From: Narthecium ossifragum
Lineage: Eukaryota > Streptophyta > Magnoliopsida > Dioscoreales > Nartheciaceae
Assembly (NCBI GenBank): GCA_963920575.1
Contig: OY986974.1
Location: 5,691,049 to 5,755,048, forward strand
Direction of reading: 5' to 3'
DNA: 64,000 bases
The notes below the pieces were generated by a model. The model saw nothing but the letters and a program-made list of their open reading frames with translations, was not told where the DNA came from and did not search any database. Positions within the stretch are counted from its first letter, which is position 1. Each line of letters opens with the position of its first letter. The position numbers and the translations under genes are program-made. This document shows positions 33,310-47,600 of the stretch, one piece after another.

Positions 33310-34540
33310 CGATTAAAAGCATTTTGATACCTCTAACTTTCAAAAATAGGTGATTTGATACCTCATAAAATTTGATTCTCGAATTTATACCTTCAATTAT
33401 TGAAACCGTGTTATTTAATGTCAAATCAGAGACGTCGTCTGTGTAGGCTGACAGAAACCAGCCACGTGCATCACACTTGGCCAGTTAATTAACCCCCCTA
33501 ACTCTCGACCTCCCGCCGTCGGCACCCATCTTCATCGCACCCGTCGGGGAGTTCCGACTGTGCCTCCCCTTGCCTCAGCCTTCCACCTCCTGTAGCGGCA
33601 GCACTGACTCCACGAAGCCCAAGCTCTCGGACTTGAAGCGTGTCCGCATCCTTGGCAGCGGCAACGGAGGCACCATCTACCATGTCTGCCACCGCCGCAA
33701 CGGCGCCCTCTTCCCCCTCAAGCTCCCAAACTCCTCTGCGACCGCTGCCCACGGCCATTGGGAGGAAATTGAGATCCTCCACCGCACCGACCACCCCTGC
33801 GGTCCTCCGCCTCTACAACACCATCCCCACCCCCTCCGGCGAGGGCCTCTTGCTCGAGTACGCTAATGCCGGATCGCTCGACACCGTCCTCAGTCACCGC
33901 GGCCCCTTCCCGGAGGCCGCCATCTGCCTCCGTATCCCGCCATGTCCTTAACAGCCTCGGGTATCTCCACGCAATCGCATCGCCTACCACGACCTCAGTC
34001 CTGCCAACCTCCTCGCGACCTCTGGGGACAAGATCTGAATCTTCGACTTCGGATCCGACAAGATCGTTCGCCGCCAGCTGGAAACGTGCCTCTCCTACGT
34101 TGGCACATGCGCCTACATGAGCCCCGAGCGGCTCGACCTGGGGGCGCACGACGGGAACTACGACGCCGCCGCGGACGCGCTCTAAGTTCGAGAGCCAGGG
34201 CTCCATGGAGTCAACTTCGCGGGCCACAGGAGGTGGAAGGCTGAGGCTATGGTTGGGGCAAGAGAAGGCGCAACAGGAACTCCCTGGTGGGTGCGGTGGA
34301 GATGGGTGCCAGTGACGGGAGGTCGAGGGTTAGGGGGATTAACTAACTGGTCACGTGCATCGCGTGGCTGCACGTGACTGGTTTTCGTCAACCTACATAG
34401 ACGACGTCTCTGATTTGACATTAAATAACACAATTTCAATACTCTGAGGTATAAATTCAAAAATCAAATTTTACGAGAAATCAAATCACCTATTTTTAAA
34501 AATTGGAGGTACCAAGACGCTTCTAACCCTGTTTTTTAAC
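33310..34540. mobile_element. Fold-back (Pack-MULE-like) element with MAPKK arms
   Basis: Two inverted arms of about 300 bp or more face each other: 33310-33638 and 34183-34540. Matching blocks include AAAAATAGGTGATTTGAT (33343; inverse at about 34500), TTATTTAATGTCAAATCAGA, GACGTCGTCT and CCTCAGCCTTCCACCTCCTG. The inner ends of both arms contain the start of a MAP kinase kinase gene. The loop holds the rest of the kinase fragment. Long inverted ends plus captured host sequence suggest a Pack-MULE, but outer borders and a 9-bp duplication were not found, so the class is inferred. Confidence 0.65.
33553..34185 (+). pseudogene. Group D MAP kinase kinase (MKK7/MKK9-like) fragment
   Basis: The sequence encodes broken parts of a plant MAP kinase kinase: EFRLCLPLPQPS, the glycine loop LGSGNGGTIYHV (about 33645-33690), the ALK-like lysine region LFPLKL, EIEILHRTDHP, YHDLSPANLL (catalytic loop with S-P in place of the usual K-P), DFG-like FDFGSDKI and the activation segment VGTCAYMSPERLDL with GNYD after it. 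Frameshifts separate these, a TGA stop lies before the DFG-like motif at about 34036, and the C-terminal third is absent. Group D enzymes are typically intronless, as here. It is a captured, non-functional copy within the fold-back element. Confidence 0.8.
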
Positions 34541-35648
34541 AATATCATACAACTCTTTGAAAATATAAAATTATTTCAAATAACCCCATCGGTCCAAGTA
34601 AAATTTAAAAGGCTTAATTATGGTAAAATTACATAATTAAGTTGTGAAATGACTATGCCCTTGGCCATTTATGGCTGGGGATAGTTTAGTGATTTTATCC
34701 ATATATGTATATCATATTCATCTTAAGATTTTTTTAATATAATCCAATGTTTTCCAGGGGTATTCTGACTTACAGACCACGGGTCAAATCACTATAAGAA
34801 AACTGATCGAGTTCCAACTTAAAACTTTGGATGGTGTAAGCTGGCGAAGCACACAACTAATAATAGACATATGCCTCCAGTTAGAATAATAGACTCAACT
34901 ATAAAAAAAAAATCTTAATCTCGATTTTGTTTGTTTAGTAACTATGGGCTTTGGCCACTTCGATTTCATCATTCATATTTCTTTACAGGAACCTTGCTTT
35001 GAGTTTCAGTTCTCTGTTGTTAAATGAAAGAGCTTTAACATTTCAAATTCCAGCAGCCATAGCAGCATGTCACTATTGGTTTACTTAAAAAATAAGAGCC
35101 ACAGCAAATTAGGCTGGCCTTCGCCCCGAAAGGAAAATAGTAGGATGAAAGATACAGGTTGTAAGGAGAAAATGCTAGCACAATCCATGACTCATGCTTA
35201 CAAAATATTATAAGCAGCCATTTTACACAAAAATACAACAATAATTTGCAGATTAATTTCACTCTATTTTGGGTTTTACAATTTAGAACCATTTCAATGT
35301 TTTTGTTGCAAAATAAGTCATTTTCACTCATAAGAAATCAATGAAAACAAACTAGATTTAGAAGAGTTGATTTAATATACAAACTTTTTCCAAAAATGAT
35401 CGAGATATTAGACATGCTTCTAACAAAGTATATCAATGAAATTGTTACCTGGCATCAGCATTTATTATGGTCAAATAGAAAGAACACCATAAGTTGGTGC
35501 TATTGTTTGTCAAGGTTTTCTGGGAACTATAATAGCCATAATGTTCCAGGCTACTCAAAATATTTAAGTTACTAAATGATACATCATGGTGTAAAAAATG
35601 CATAAAAATGACTATTGTCCTGGAAATTATTAAATAATAGGATACTCC
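34541..35648. other. Intergenic, AT-rich; 3' side of ADA2
   Basis: No coding region is supported. The part next to 35648 should contain the 3' UTR and polyadenylation signals of ADA2, which is read leftwards. A short open frame at 35035-35331 (minus) shows no domain. Confidence 0.5.
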
Positions 35649-38600
35649 TCAAGATTGCCCTAATTTTTTAACTACTATGTCATACACTTTGTCTACCTTG
35701 CTTGAATCAATGTCAAAGAACCTGTGGGCATCAGACTTCTTCAGAAGAGTGCCTTTAAGTATCTCCTGCGCCAACTCCTCCTGGATCTTAAGATAGTGGC
35801 TGGGCAGTAGCCTGTTCTGAGAGCAAAGCACTTGTTCCTGAGAACAGAGAAAAAGGGTCAGTTACCCACATATTTGAAGTTTGTTCTATCTTCAGGAAAA
35901 AACCAAACAATCTTGGAGTCTTAGACAAAGTACGATAACTGGTAGATCTCCAACTAATCTTAAGTGGAGGAATCAATCTCTGCAGTTCATTTGAGATGCT
36001 ATTTGAATCGCTCCTAAAAGAAGTAATGTCTCGTATAAAGAAAATTTAGTTACTGAACAGAACTTCAGGACTAACTCACAGCTAAATATCCTTTCCAAGC
36101 AGTAAAAACCTAGATTTTAACGAGTAGCAATTTCAAGGCCTTTGGCGCCTTGTTAATCTGGAATGTGTTATTAATGTAGTTGATACCAAGGTTACTCCTT
36201 CCATCAACTTGAATTGGTAATGTGAAACATGACACTTTGGAGCAACTTCTAAGGAATCAGAACAATATGACTAAAGTGATGGTCATGATAAAGTCAGACT
36301 GCGAATAACCATTTCTATCTGCAAGTTTTAAATAGCATTTTCACAAGAATGCAATAAAAGAAAAGAATAAAAAACTATCCTGATGGAGAAGCAGGAAGAA
36401 AGTTCTTACATGTTCGCTAAGCAAGTCTGCACCAGGAAGTCCAGTAATATCCCATTCATCATTCAACTTTGTGCTGCCATGTCCCACTGTCATAAGAGAT
36501 GGGTCATCAACACCAGACTCCAACCCTGTCCCTCCTTTCATTTTCTGGATATCAATTGATGTTTGGGGACTTCCATCTAATTCACCTTTTTCTCTGCTAA
36601 GGGACCTGCTTGCCTTCTGTATAACTTCACCACTTGCACCACCTGGGTTGCTCTCTTTAGCCTTCTGTGCACTTATTTCTGATTCTCTTTTCTTCTTCCT
36701 CTCAAGGTATAGTTTTGCTTCAGCCCGTGTACGGCATCCCGCAGCACGACATTCCTTAAAATTGGAAATAAAGGAGTTGAAACAAGCTATTCATTAGTAA
36801 TGGCAGTGATTTCAATAGAAGAGGAAAAATTGTCAGTCTACATAAATAGGAAAGTTTACAATTTTTTTGATTGCGTGCATTATCTGTTTCATCAATTGAA
36901 AAGGATGGCAGCATCAAGTTCACGTGGTACAAAAAGTGTAATAAAGTAAAGAGATTTTCATTTGCAGGACACATATGACAAGCTAACAAGTGGTTTCCAG
37001 CATGTTAGAAGTAAATAAACATCTCAGAGTATAAAAGCATATTTAGATTAGACATACAAGAAAAAGTGTATCAACATTTGTTTTTGAACTACATATAGGA
37101 ACCCTAAGATGCACAATCAATTCAACATTCTTATTTTTTATGGACAATCATGCCAGGATGGCTCTAAAATAAAAGCCCACACAATTAAGCAAGATGCTCT
37201 TATAATACAATAGCTTAACAATAACCTCGGATAAGGACGGCGAAGCAGGTTAGTACCAATCAAGGTTGACAGTCAGCCATTGATTCAAATCAATGGTAGA
37301 GATACTTACCCCATGCCACCGGCACGTACTGTGCCAGCAGGTTGCCAGCACGGCGCGTGCCATCGGGATGGCAATCCTTGGCCACCCCTATCCCTAACCT
37401 TGACATACTCTCCTACACCCCCACCCACCACCACCCCCCAAAAGGATCGGCAAGGACAGTGTCGGCACATGTGCCTCTAACACTACAATCCTTGGTACAA
37501 ATCGTCCATTACATATAGCAGCAATCCAGTAGATGCAAACCGAAAAATATCTAGAATATGTTGCTTACAATTCAAATTGAAGAAAGCCCTCTATAATTTG
37601 ACTTGTGTCGACGAATGGAGCTATATATTATGCCTGGGAACTCTAATTTGAGACCTATGATCCTTGATTTATACAATAACGGCAATGGCCAAGGGAAATA
37701 ACATTAGCAACGGAAATATTGGAACCAAACTAAGATGTACATGTCGGTCATAGATGTCTCGAACATGAAAGCCGACTACAAAAGATAGCGGAGGGAAAAA
37801 TTACCTACAAATTGACTCCTAGTTCTTCCTGCATCATTAATGTTTACTGCAACTAGTATGGATCAATATGGTCCATAATGTTGCCATCAAATTATCATGG
37901 GCCAGAAATGCCACAATCTATATTAGCATGGTCTCAAATGTACTTTGCAGGTAACTAGAATCAAATAATTAAAATGACCAGCCACCTGACCAAATAGGCA
38001 TGTAGGTTCCTGGAAGGCTACCTAGCACCTTTATCCTTCTTCCCAGTCCTGTTCTATATTTTAAAATAGCAACCTTACCAGCAATTTCAGTAAACGAATG
38101 TAGTGGCTGCTTCACTTTACCAACTACAACAAGTGCAATAGGCAAGGATTGCAGTTGGGAAAGGACACAAAGGGCGTGAATGAATAGAGGAAGAACATAA
38201 AAAGGAGAGAAGACAGGAGGAAGAAAGGAAAACAAAAAACAAGATTCTTTTGGAGTATTCACCGCAAAACACTTCCAGTGTAGTACAAGGATTGCTCAAT
38301 TGCTCAGAGATATCAAGAAATAAGTCACTAGATAATATGAGTTTAATCAACTAGAATAGTAATTTCTCAAGACTTCTAGAACACAAACTTACATGTGGTA
38401 CTCTGTAACCTTCGCTACTGAACTAATGTCCAGCATGCTTTAGAACATTAAACATGAGACGAGGTACAGAAATAAAAGGTCCAAGTCTTCTCTCCCCCAA
38501 TAGAAGCCTATGCATTGCGATCAAACAGTTATAGGCAAGTTAACATATGAAATCATGCTTTTTGCCCTCTGAAAGTTTCCAACTCTCACAAAACCATCAT

Positions 38601-41600
38601 TCTGATTATGGGGCTTATTAGCAAAAGTTGCAATTAATCACTTGGAAGCGTCATGACACTAGCTACATTGAAGAATGTAAGCATCCAGAAGACTGATACT
38701 CTAGCTATATAATACCACTAAATGCCACAATCCTCACATCTGCAATGGGCCTTACATACATATCTAGTGCAGCCAAAAGGTGGCTTCCACATGGAACATC
38801 GTACAAGGAAGTAAAACAGCATAGTAACTTTAAATGGGAACAAAACAAGAAAACTAAGGGAATGGGGGTCGCAAGAAATATGTAGATTTTTTGAGGGAAC
38901 AAGAAATATGTAGATGAGTGAACTAATAGCATTGCTCCTAAGAAACCCTAACTCACAAACCAATACTCCTAACTACCATATGGTCATTCATAAGAGGGAG
39001 GAATCAGATCACAAGGAACCGAAAAAACAAACGAGATGGCAATGCGAAGATATATCATGTAGAACATGTATACTCTGTGTAAGGTCAAAATGATTATTCT
39101 TTCCTAACAAACAGCGAGCAAAATGTGTAACTTAATTTAACAGCAAATGAATCCTCTCTGCACGAAAGAGGAGCATTTAGCATATAGTAACCGTTAGAGA
39201 TAAAAAAAGGTTCAGTAAAGAGCATTGTGGCATGTTGCAATCAAATGATTAGGTGATATACAGAACTTGAGAAGCAACAAACCTGAAGCTCCTGAATTCT
39301 CCTCCTCAGTCTACGCTCCTCAATGACAGTTTGAACTAGGGCTTCATGGTCTTCCTTAGATTGAAAGCGCATGAAAACCTTGAAACGCTGATATATTGCT
39401 CTGTCTTCATCACAGAGTTCCTTCTCCATTGGATCAGGATAAAGTAAATTTCTTTCCAGCACAAATTCCTTTCTCCTTTTCCTCTCATCAAGCCTACACC
39501 AGAAAACTTGGCGAAATAAGTAATGAGAAAGTCATAAAAAGAGTTGAAAGGAATATTCCTTGCAATTGTTTTTAACATATTACAGTGCAGTTGGGAATAC
39601 AGCTGCAAACAATGAGAACAATTTATTCTCAAATTGGCAGACAAGTTTTGTAACTTGAGTATAGGGATGCATCAATTTTATCTTAAGATGACAAGGTATA
39701 TCTGTGCATCATCAGATATTCATGTGCATCAGCAAATGAAATGCATGTTGCAGAGCTAGCTTTGAATGAACATATTTTAGTTAGTAGACAATTAAGAAAG
39801 AATATTTCAAGTCACGTGACACTCTTCACAATCGAACTAAGAGCTATTGAAAGCCACGTACATGTCACACATTTCAGCACCAACTGAAAACCTACTCCAA
39901 ATCTATGGTATTAGTTCTATAGAGCGAAGAAGAGAAAAATGGACTTGGTAAGAAACCTTGATGAGTAAATACGTAGGATTCGCAGCTTAAGCTCACGTTC
40001 CAGATCAGAGTCATTCTTCTTGAACTCCATCTCAGCAAGCATCTTTTCTGCATCACTGTCATACTCTGGATCAAATTCCTCCCTTTTGGGATTGTAGCCA
40101 CTCACTTCGCTAATTGAAGGCCCTTCATGTGCTGCATGGTTAGGCTTCTTCAAACCAATATCCGCATGAGGGTCATGAGGTTCTGCTAGTGAAGAAGTAT
40201 TAGCATGTGAGTTTATGTCAAACCATCATTCAATACTCATGTTTTTCAGGAGCAGCGGAGACATATATATGTGTTGCCCAATGGGACTTCAATACCCTGT
40301 TGACTTTGTAGATGGCTAGACCAATTATTTCGAGATTATATGTCTTAAATCAAGCCCGTGATTTAGAGATGCAAATTTCATTAAACACAAAAAGGGTTTA
40401 AGCGTCCTCAAGAATGAGTCATGAAAGGTTAGAGCTAAAATTGCATGGTTTCGGCAAATAAGAGCCTGGAAACAATTCCAACATTTCCAATCACATAGCT
40501 TAGTTTATTGAACACTCAGACCAGATTGGCTTTTTTTCTGGCGGAAATGACAGGATTATCTAGTACTCAAGAATCAGTACTAGATAATGAAGCCTGAAAA
40601 GGAGAGCCTAAAAAAGGGTTTAAGCATCCTCAGGAATGAGTGCTGAAAAGGCAGATCTAAAATTGCACGGTTGAGCAAATAGAAGTTTTAAAACAAACAA
40701 AATTTCCTACGTTTTCAATCATATAGCATAGTTTATTGATCACTCAGATGAGAATATCTTTTTCTTGCAGAAATAGAAGGATTATCTAGTACTCAGAATA
40801 GTAGCTATTTCTCAGTGGTTCTTTCTGAAATAAATTATTATATGCCTTCTCCCTCATATTAGAAAACAAACTATTGGGTTCAGTGACTTACATATCTCAA
40901 ATATAGCTTGATGTAGAAACTAAATCACAATTTGCAGTGGTTTGTGACTTATATGAGCAAGGTGGGCAGAGGCATTGATACCTTCAGCTGACTTGGAATT
41001 TTCAACTCTAGCTCCATCAGAACAGTTTCTGAATTGTCCCATGCCAGAAGATTTCTTCCCTGCGCCTGCAGATGATGTCTTTCGACCATTAGAGCCAGTA
41101 GTTCATGCAGCGGCCTACAAAAACTGTGCCTACGCAAAGTTCAACAGGGCATAAATTACCAGTGGCTAAGTTTGAGGGAGAACGTCCAGCTGGAGCATCT
41201 CTACTTAAATCTTCAACCCTATGGAAGTATAAATATAATCAGCAGACTTACTAGTCTAAAGAAAGAGAAAAATAGACACTCTGATAGCCAGCATACTTGA
41301 CTCTTGAAGGTGAGAATGGAGAGTCTTCCTTCAGTGTAGAATCTCCTTGCCCTGAAGCTCCTGTAACAATAAATGTCACAATAAAAAATACATAAATTGG
41401 TGTGATGAATATAAAAGCTTATAAGCCCGCACACCCAAGGACCATCTGAAAGAAATTGAAAAGGTGAAAACCGATACTTGGTGGAAGCAGGTAATAGAAG
41501 GTTGTAATCTTGGAAATATTCAATTATCATTATTCATTGCAAGGATAGGATGATAAAATAAAGAAACCATGAAAGCCCTTACTGTTGTTCCTACTTGAGA

Positions 41601-44600
41601 GTAGAGAACATAATGAAAATGCAGGATCTCTATGAAAAGAATCTAGAGCATCTTTGGATGATCAAGATTACTAATATTAAGTCAGAAAATAATTTTCACA
41701 AGAGTGAGGCTAAGCATCAAAATCTTGAATGTCCACTTATATCCAGTGCCATATAGCTAATTTGTAATTCAAAAGAAATTAGCGTGTCTTTAAACTTATA
41801 TTATTTTAGCATAAAAACAGCCCAATTTCATGCATCATGCAGACAAACCTTGGTTCCAATTACCAATTCTCTCTTAATTATCAGCTATTTTTCCCAAAAA
41901 TTGCCCCCACAGGCCTTCTGTAGGTAATCAAGAAGAAACAAAAAGACAGGCCTTCCGTAGGTAATCAAGCAAGAAACTAAAAGACATGGACGTCCTATTT
42001 GAACTGAAAGCCAGTCACTTGGCTATCCAGACATAATAACCCGAGGATCCTAATGACAATCCACGCCGATAGCATCTTTATATATCAATCAAAAGATTCA
42101 AAAGAGCAAGTAGCAACAAAGAATCTAAATAACTAGCATGTATTTGTTAGGAAGGCAAACATTAATTCTTAAAGCAAGTAGCACTAAGTGCTATTTTTGG
42201 GATGTCATTCTAATCCTTAACCTATAACAAGTACCATAGATGACTACATTGGAACTTAAAAGCCATGTTATGGGTGTAGCAATCCCAGAATGAGCATTCA
42301 ACTTATCAATGTTGCGAGTCTGCTACAAAGGGAAAATGCATCTGCAAAAGACACTAACAATGAGCAGAAGTCAAAACGCTGCACAAAACGAACGACAGTT
42401 CCGTTTTAAATTATTACCCTCACCTTGCACTTGAGCCATAGCAAGAATTTCTTTCCTACTCTTCCCATTAACGCGAGACATGTCCTGTGATGTACACAGA
42501 AATATGCAAGTTACAGTAAATCTTTTAATTTTGAGCCGAATGCAAGAAGATCAAAGCTATAATAAGATTGGAGAAGTATATTACCGGAAGAGGATAGGTA
42601 GGGGATTCCAAGTATGATATCCTATAATGGTCGAAACATTGCGACTTATTTTTAGTACCAACATGCTCAGCTACCTCTGCCCAATTGCCCAATCCATACA
42701 TTTCTATTGCCTGAAAATAACATCATACAGTAGTACTGATTCTTACTCTTATCCTCTTCAGGTGATGAGGTGATAAAATCTATAGCACTAATGCTTACCT
42801 CTAAAAGCAATATTTCCTCGTCTGCATTCCAGTCTGGAGTTATAAGGGGAAATGACAAATTATCCTGTTCATAACAAATTTTGATGGACATAAGGATGCT
42901 TCTGGCAGAAGTATAGTTTACTACGTAAGGAGGAGCAGAGCAGAGTACTGAATTTGTTTTTAGGCCCACAAGAAAATAATCATAGCACCATGCCGATTCA
43001 AGGTAGGACGAAGAAATAAAGAAATCATGTATAAAGATGTGTCTCCAATTGGCAATAGTTGGTATAATACATGTGAAAATATCAATGCAGAAAACGGAGA
43101 TTCATAATATCACATCACCTCATTCAGCAATAATTATCAATATGAAAATAGTTTTACTTACCAATTCAATTGATATAGCAAACAAAGAGAAGGTACACTG
43201 GAGTAGAATTAGGAATGAAATACAAAAGAACTTAAGAGCAACTGAATATAGGCATCTAAGCATGGGAAAAGCATAATCTCAAGTCTTGACAAAGCTATCT
43301 ATTATAAGAGCAGAGGCCATTTTCCAATAACCATAGGCATTCTGATCTCAAATCTCCTTGCTGTTACCCGGGTCTTGTAACTTATGGACTTACAATCCCC
43401 TGTCACCCAATTTACACCTTTACATAACATATGATCAAAGATCATCATATCCTAAACTCTCTGTCGTGCAAAGCATTTCCTAAATATATAATTTAGGCCT
43501 CAATGAATTGACAGCATGGACATACATAGACTTCGTTGGGTTGCTTTTAGACAATCAGCTTTGTCTTTGTCAGACTAAATTTAAAAAACTGGGCAAATAT
43601 AGGTCAACACTCTCAACTCAAGAAATTACTGATTAATTCTATAGCAGCATGGGAAGCCAAAATGATGTCCGAGTCAAGCTATTATGATCTATATTCTCTG
43701 CGGTTACCTCACAAACAGTTTGCAGACGGAAAGTTCTAGTGAGATAGGATGTAAAATAAGGTGCATCGTAACATCTTGTTAAACATGTAAACCTTTGTTA
43801 AGAGTATGATCAGAGCATATAGCAGCCAGAAAGGGAGTTTAACAGATCTGAACAGGAAGCAAAGTTTATCTTTTTTACAAGATGTATAGCTCAGAAAGCA
43901 AGAATGAGCAACAACGATAGAAAAAAATAAGCCAAGTAATTCTACTTACCATAACCCTGTAAGAATGATTACTTTTGTGTGGAGTGACTTCCGCTCCTAC
44001 AGAGAAGCACTCCACACACAGATCAAAATCAGGGCATTTTGTACATTTTACACGTATTTTCCCTGATATGTCCTTGTTGCAGTAATTACAGTGGTACAAG
44101 ACTTTCTTCCCTTCAGTTGTTGCTGGACCTGCTCAATTAAAACACTGCTACCATCAAATAGAGTACAAAGAGATCCTTCAGAAGCACTTTTCACTGTTAA
44201 TGGAGTATAAAAGAAAAGCTAGAGAAGTTCGACAGAGGAACAGAAGCCCCTAAATTTGTCCTGTTCACAAAAAGAAGGAATAACTGCGCCTGTTTCTCCA
44301 GCATCAGAATTCTGCAATTACCAATGTACTTGGCATAACATGCACACTGTTCTTATTTTATATATCATGCGTCTCAAGTGATTCACATGCTACAGATTTA
44401 GTAAGGCACAATGGAAGCGATTTAATGGACAAAAAACATCTAGCTGCAGAGGAGGCGATCAGAAGGTATTGCATTATCAGATCGATATAGTACAAACATC
44501 CTTCCTCTACAAATAAACTTGAATCAATATAAACCAACGACCAAATGGATAATTGTCGAATCATTCAGCAACACAGGTAAAGTTGAAGAAAGTGGGAATC

Positions 44601-47600
44601 ATGGTTCATTGTAAACCGCTTCGTGCACTGGCCTATTGCTGGTACTCCAGGTGTAACTTCCATACTCCGAAGGATATGAGCCACCACCAACACTACAGAA
44701 CTATAGCATGTAGGAAAACACCCTTGCCTCATGCCATACTGAAGCAGTAACCACACGGACCAGGCTTGAGAAATATCATTTATTCATCTGGCATGTAAAA
44801 AGATGCAAGGCTAACACCGACCTAAACATTTAACAGAATGGTAAGAGTAGCCGGCATCCAAATAGTCAACCATAAGGAAATGTCAACAACATAAATCAGA
44901 ATGTTTCACCACACTGAGAAGCACATTTGCTACATTCTTTGGTCAAATTAGATTTTTCACAATAACAATGATGGCTTCAAATTTTTGAAGACCAATATCA
45001 AACTAACTTTACATTTGTTTAAAGAACAAGAAACCATATATTATCTGGTTACTGTAATGTAACACTGCTGACATTGCTAGCACAAAATTTGCTCAAATAT
45101 CAGTCCATATGCTCTAACATTACTTGTACCATTAGTGTCAGCACTAAATTTATGTTGTGTAGCTTTTGGCTCAAGAACATATTAGGAATAGCAAACCTGA
45201 AGACATGGTCTCCAAAGCTTCTCCACTCAAAGCAGCCTTTCTTCTCTTGGACCTACAATCCGGATATACATTTAATCAATAATCAGGGCAATACGAGATA
45301 TTATATTAATTCTAACTCGTGACCTGCAGAAATACAAGAAACAGAATTTGAGGTATGAAGGGCAAATGTGTGAGGCTCCCCTGAATAAATATAGATTTGC
45401 AGTTCGAAGTCATATCTTATAGATCCAACAAAATAATACAAGAAAAGATGGCCATTTGTAAAGTTTTTGCTCAACATCTACTTTTGAAAAGTAATAACAA
45501 ACATCATTTTACATAATCAAATATTTTGCTTTCTTCAGATTTACCTTTATGTAGTTAAGTAGAGCATGGAACTGTTAGATAGAGAAGAAGCGAAAAAGCA
45601 GTGATCCACTAATGAAAGAAATAAAGTAGTTTAATGCATTTATACAGAAGGATGCCGTCACCATCGTAGCAGTATGTACTGGAGAGAGAATGTAATTATT
45701 AGAAACCCTGAAGAATCTGTGGAACAGCAATTCCCCAGAAATGCCACCAGATAGGAGCACATAATAGTACGAAGGATCTGGGGTATGCAAGGGAACTATC
45801 GATTTAAGACACAATGGCCAGTTATGAGTGTATGACATCATTGTACCCGTGGGTTAAAGCCTAAAACCTAGTCTCCATTTTGGCAAGACTCATTCCTTAA
45901 GCAGCACAAGGAATGTCAAGCAGATACCATAGAGGAAGTGCATCAACGATGGAAAGTAAGCATAAAGGCAACAAGAGATAATAGTCGAATGAGGTTTTAG
46001 GTATGCAAAATAACAATACAGAGGACCATAAGCAATTTCAAACCATAGAAGTAACAAAAAGGCAGGGGTGGTGTGCTCCACAACTGACTATTTCCACTAG
46101 TAATACATGACAGATTACATGCAGTAGGATAAAGGTATCATCAGCATCCAATTGTCCAATGCAGTCAAGAAGTGCAAAATTCACAAACATAAAACATAGT
46201 AGGATTAGAAAAGGTGCAAAAATCTATAGTCCTAAATGGCATCATGGATATACATCTCGCTAACTGGCCAAAATGTTGCAGTATGAACTAATGGCAGGCT
46301 GATACTCATCCTGTATCACATGGAAACTTGCTAGAAAAGCCTCCACATATTACCTATCATGCTACAAAAGGCATTACAATACTTTAGACCTTTATCAGAA
46401 TAAACACTAAAGTATGTCATGAATGCTTGAGCTGATTATCAAACCAAAACGATTGCTTCATGTCATATGCAAGGGCGCACTATTAACGAGTTCTGTCTAT
46501 CTATCAACAACAACAACATGGTCTTCATAGCAAAAACCAGAAAGTGCAAAAGGCATCCACAGTCTTAAGTAAAGACTCAAGCAAACAATCATTTAGCTTT
46601 TCATGATACTTTGAAAGAAGAATAGAAATAAGAAGGTATGTGTACAATGAGTGATAATACTAGCAAGATGGTGAGTGGAACTTGAGATAAAATAGTACTG
46701 CTCAACTGCCCAACTTGAAGAAAACACAGCCTTATAGACTAGGTGCAGGCACATCAGTTGCAGCAAAGTGTTAAAGAAAAGCACATCCACATATCACTAT
46801 GAGTAAGGCGAATTATGAGACAAAGTTGCTATCAGTTGAATATAATCTGCTTTCTAGCAAATATGTTACCATGCAAGCATCAAAGAAGATGGCAGGCAAA
46901 ACCAAAGAGACTATAAGTTCCACTCTCCAAATTGAGTCAAGCAGATGATCAGTGCAATGCGTAAGACCAGGAAGAAGTGAAATGGGACAAGAAGATGGAG
47001 AAAAGTAACAAAACTCAAGATGGAAAGAAGACATGCAATTGGAAGACTAGACATCACTTTACACAGTAATGTGTGAAATTTCTAGCTTCTAAGTCAATGT
47101 TGACAGTGGAGTTGCCAAAGGTAAGTTGATGGACTTTGCCAAAGCCTACAAGAGTATCACTTGTATTGTTTCTTCATGTACCTTATCCACCAAACATGGT
47201 CCAGTCTAATCTTCTATCCCTGTTCTCTATCTTTTTGAATAACTAGCCCTAGCTTAAGCTCGAGTCGGTTAAAAAACCATTTTCCGCACACCTTATTAAT
47301 CGTTCTTTGTTCGCTTCCCTTCCCTTCCAAAACTTCTGACATTTAGCTTTAACTAAACTCTTTTTGAGTCATGCAACTTTCCTGTAAAAGATCTAGGCAC
47401 CTAGCCCCTTGCTTAATGTGCTTAATGCACCCTTTTTTTTCAGACCATCCCAACTTGAATTCCCTCCTTCAATTAAGTCGTTACTCCTTGTGACCTTCTT
47501 ATAACTGCATTACTGACTGTGTGCTAGGGCATCAAACTTCATTTTCACTGATGGAAGAATGCCATTATTCGGGTTATTTAATCATAATCTTCTCTTCACC

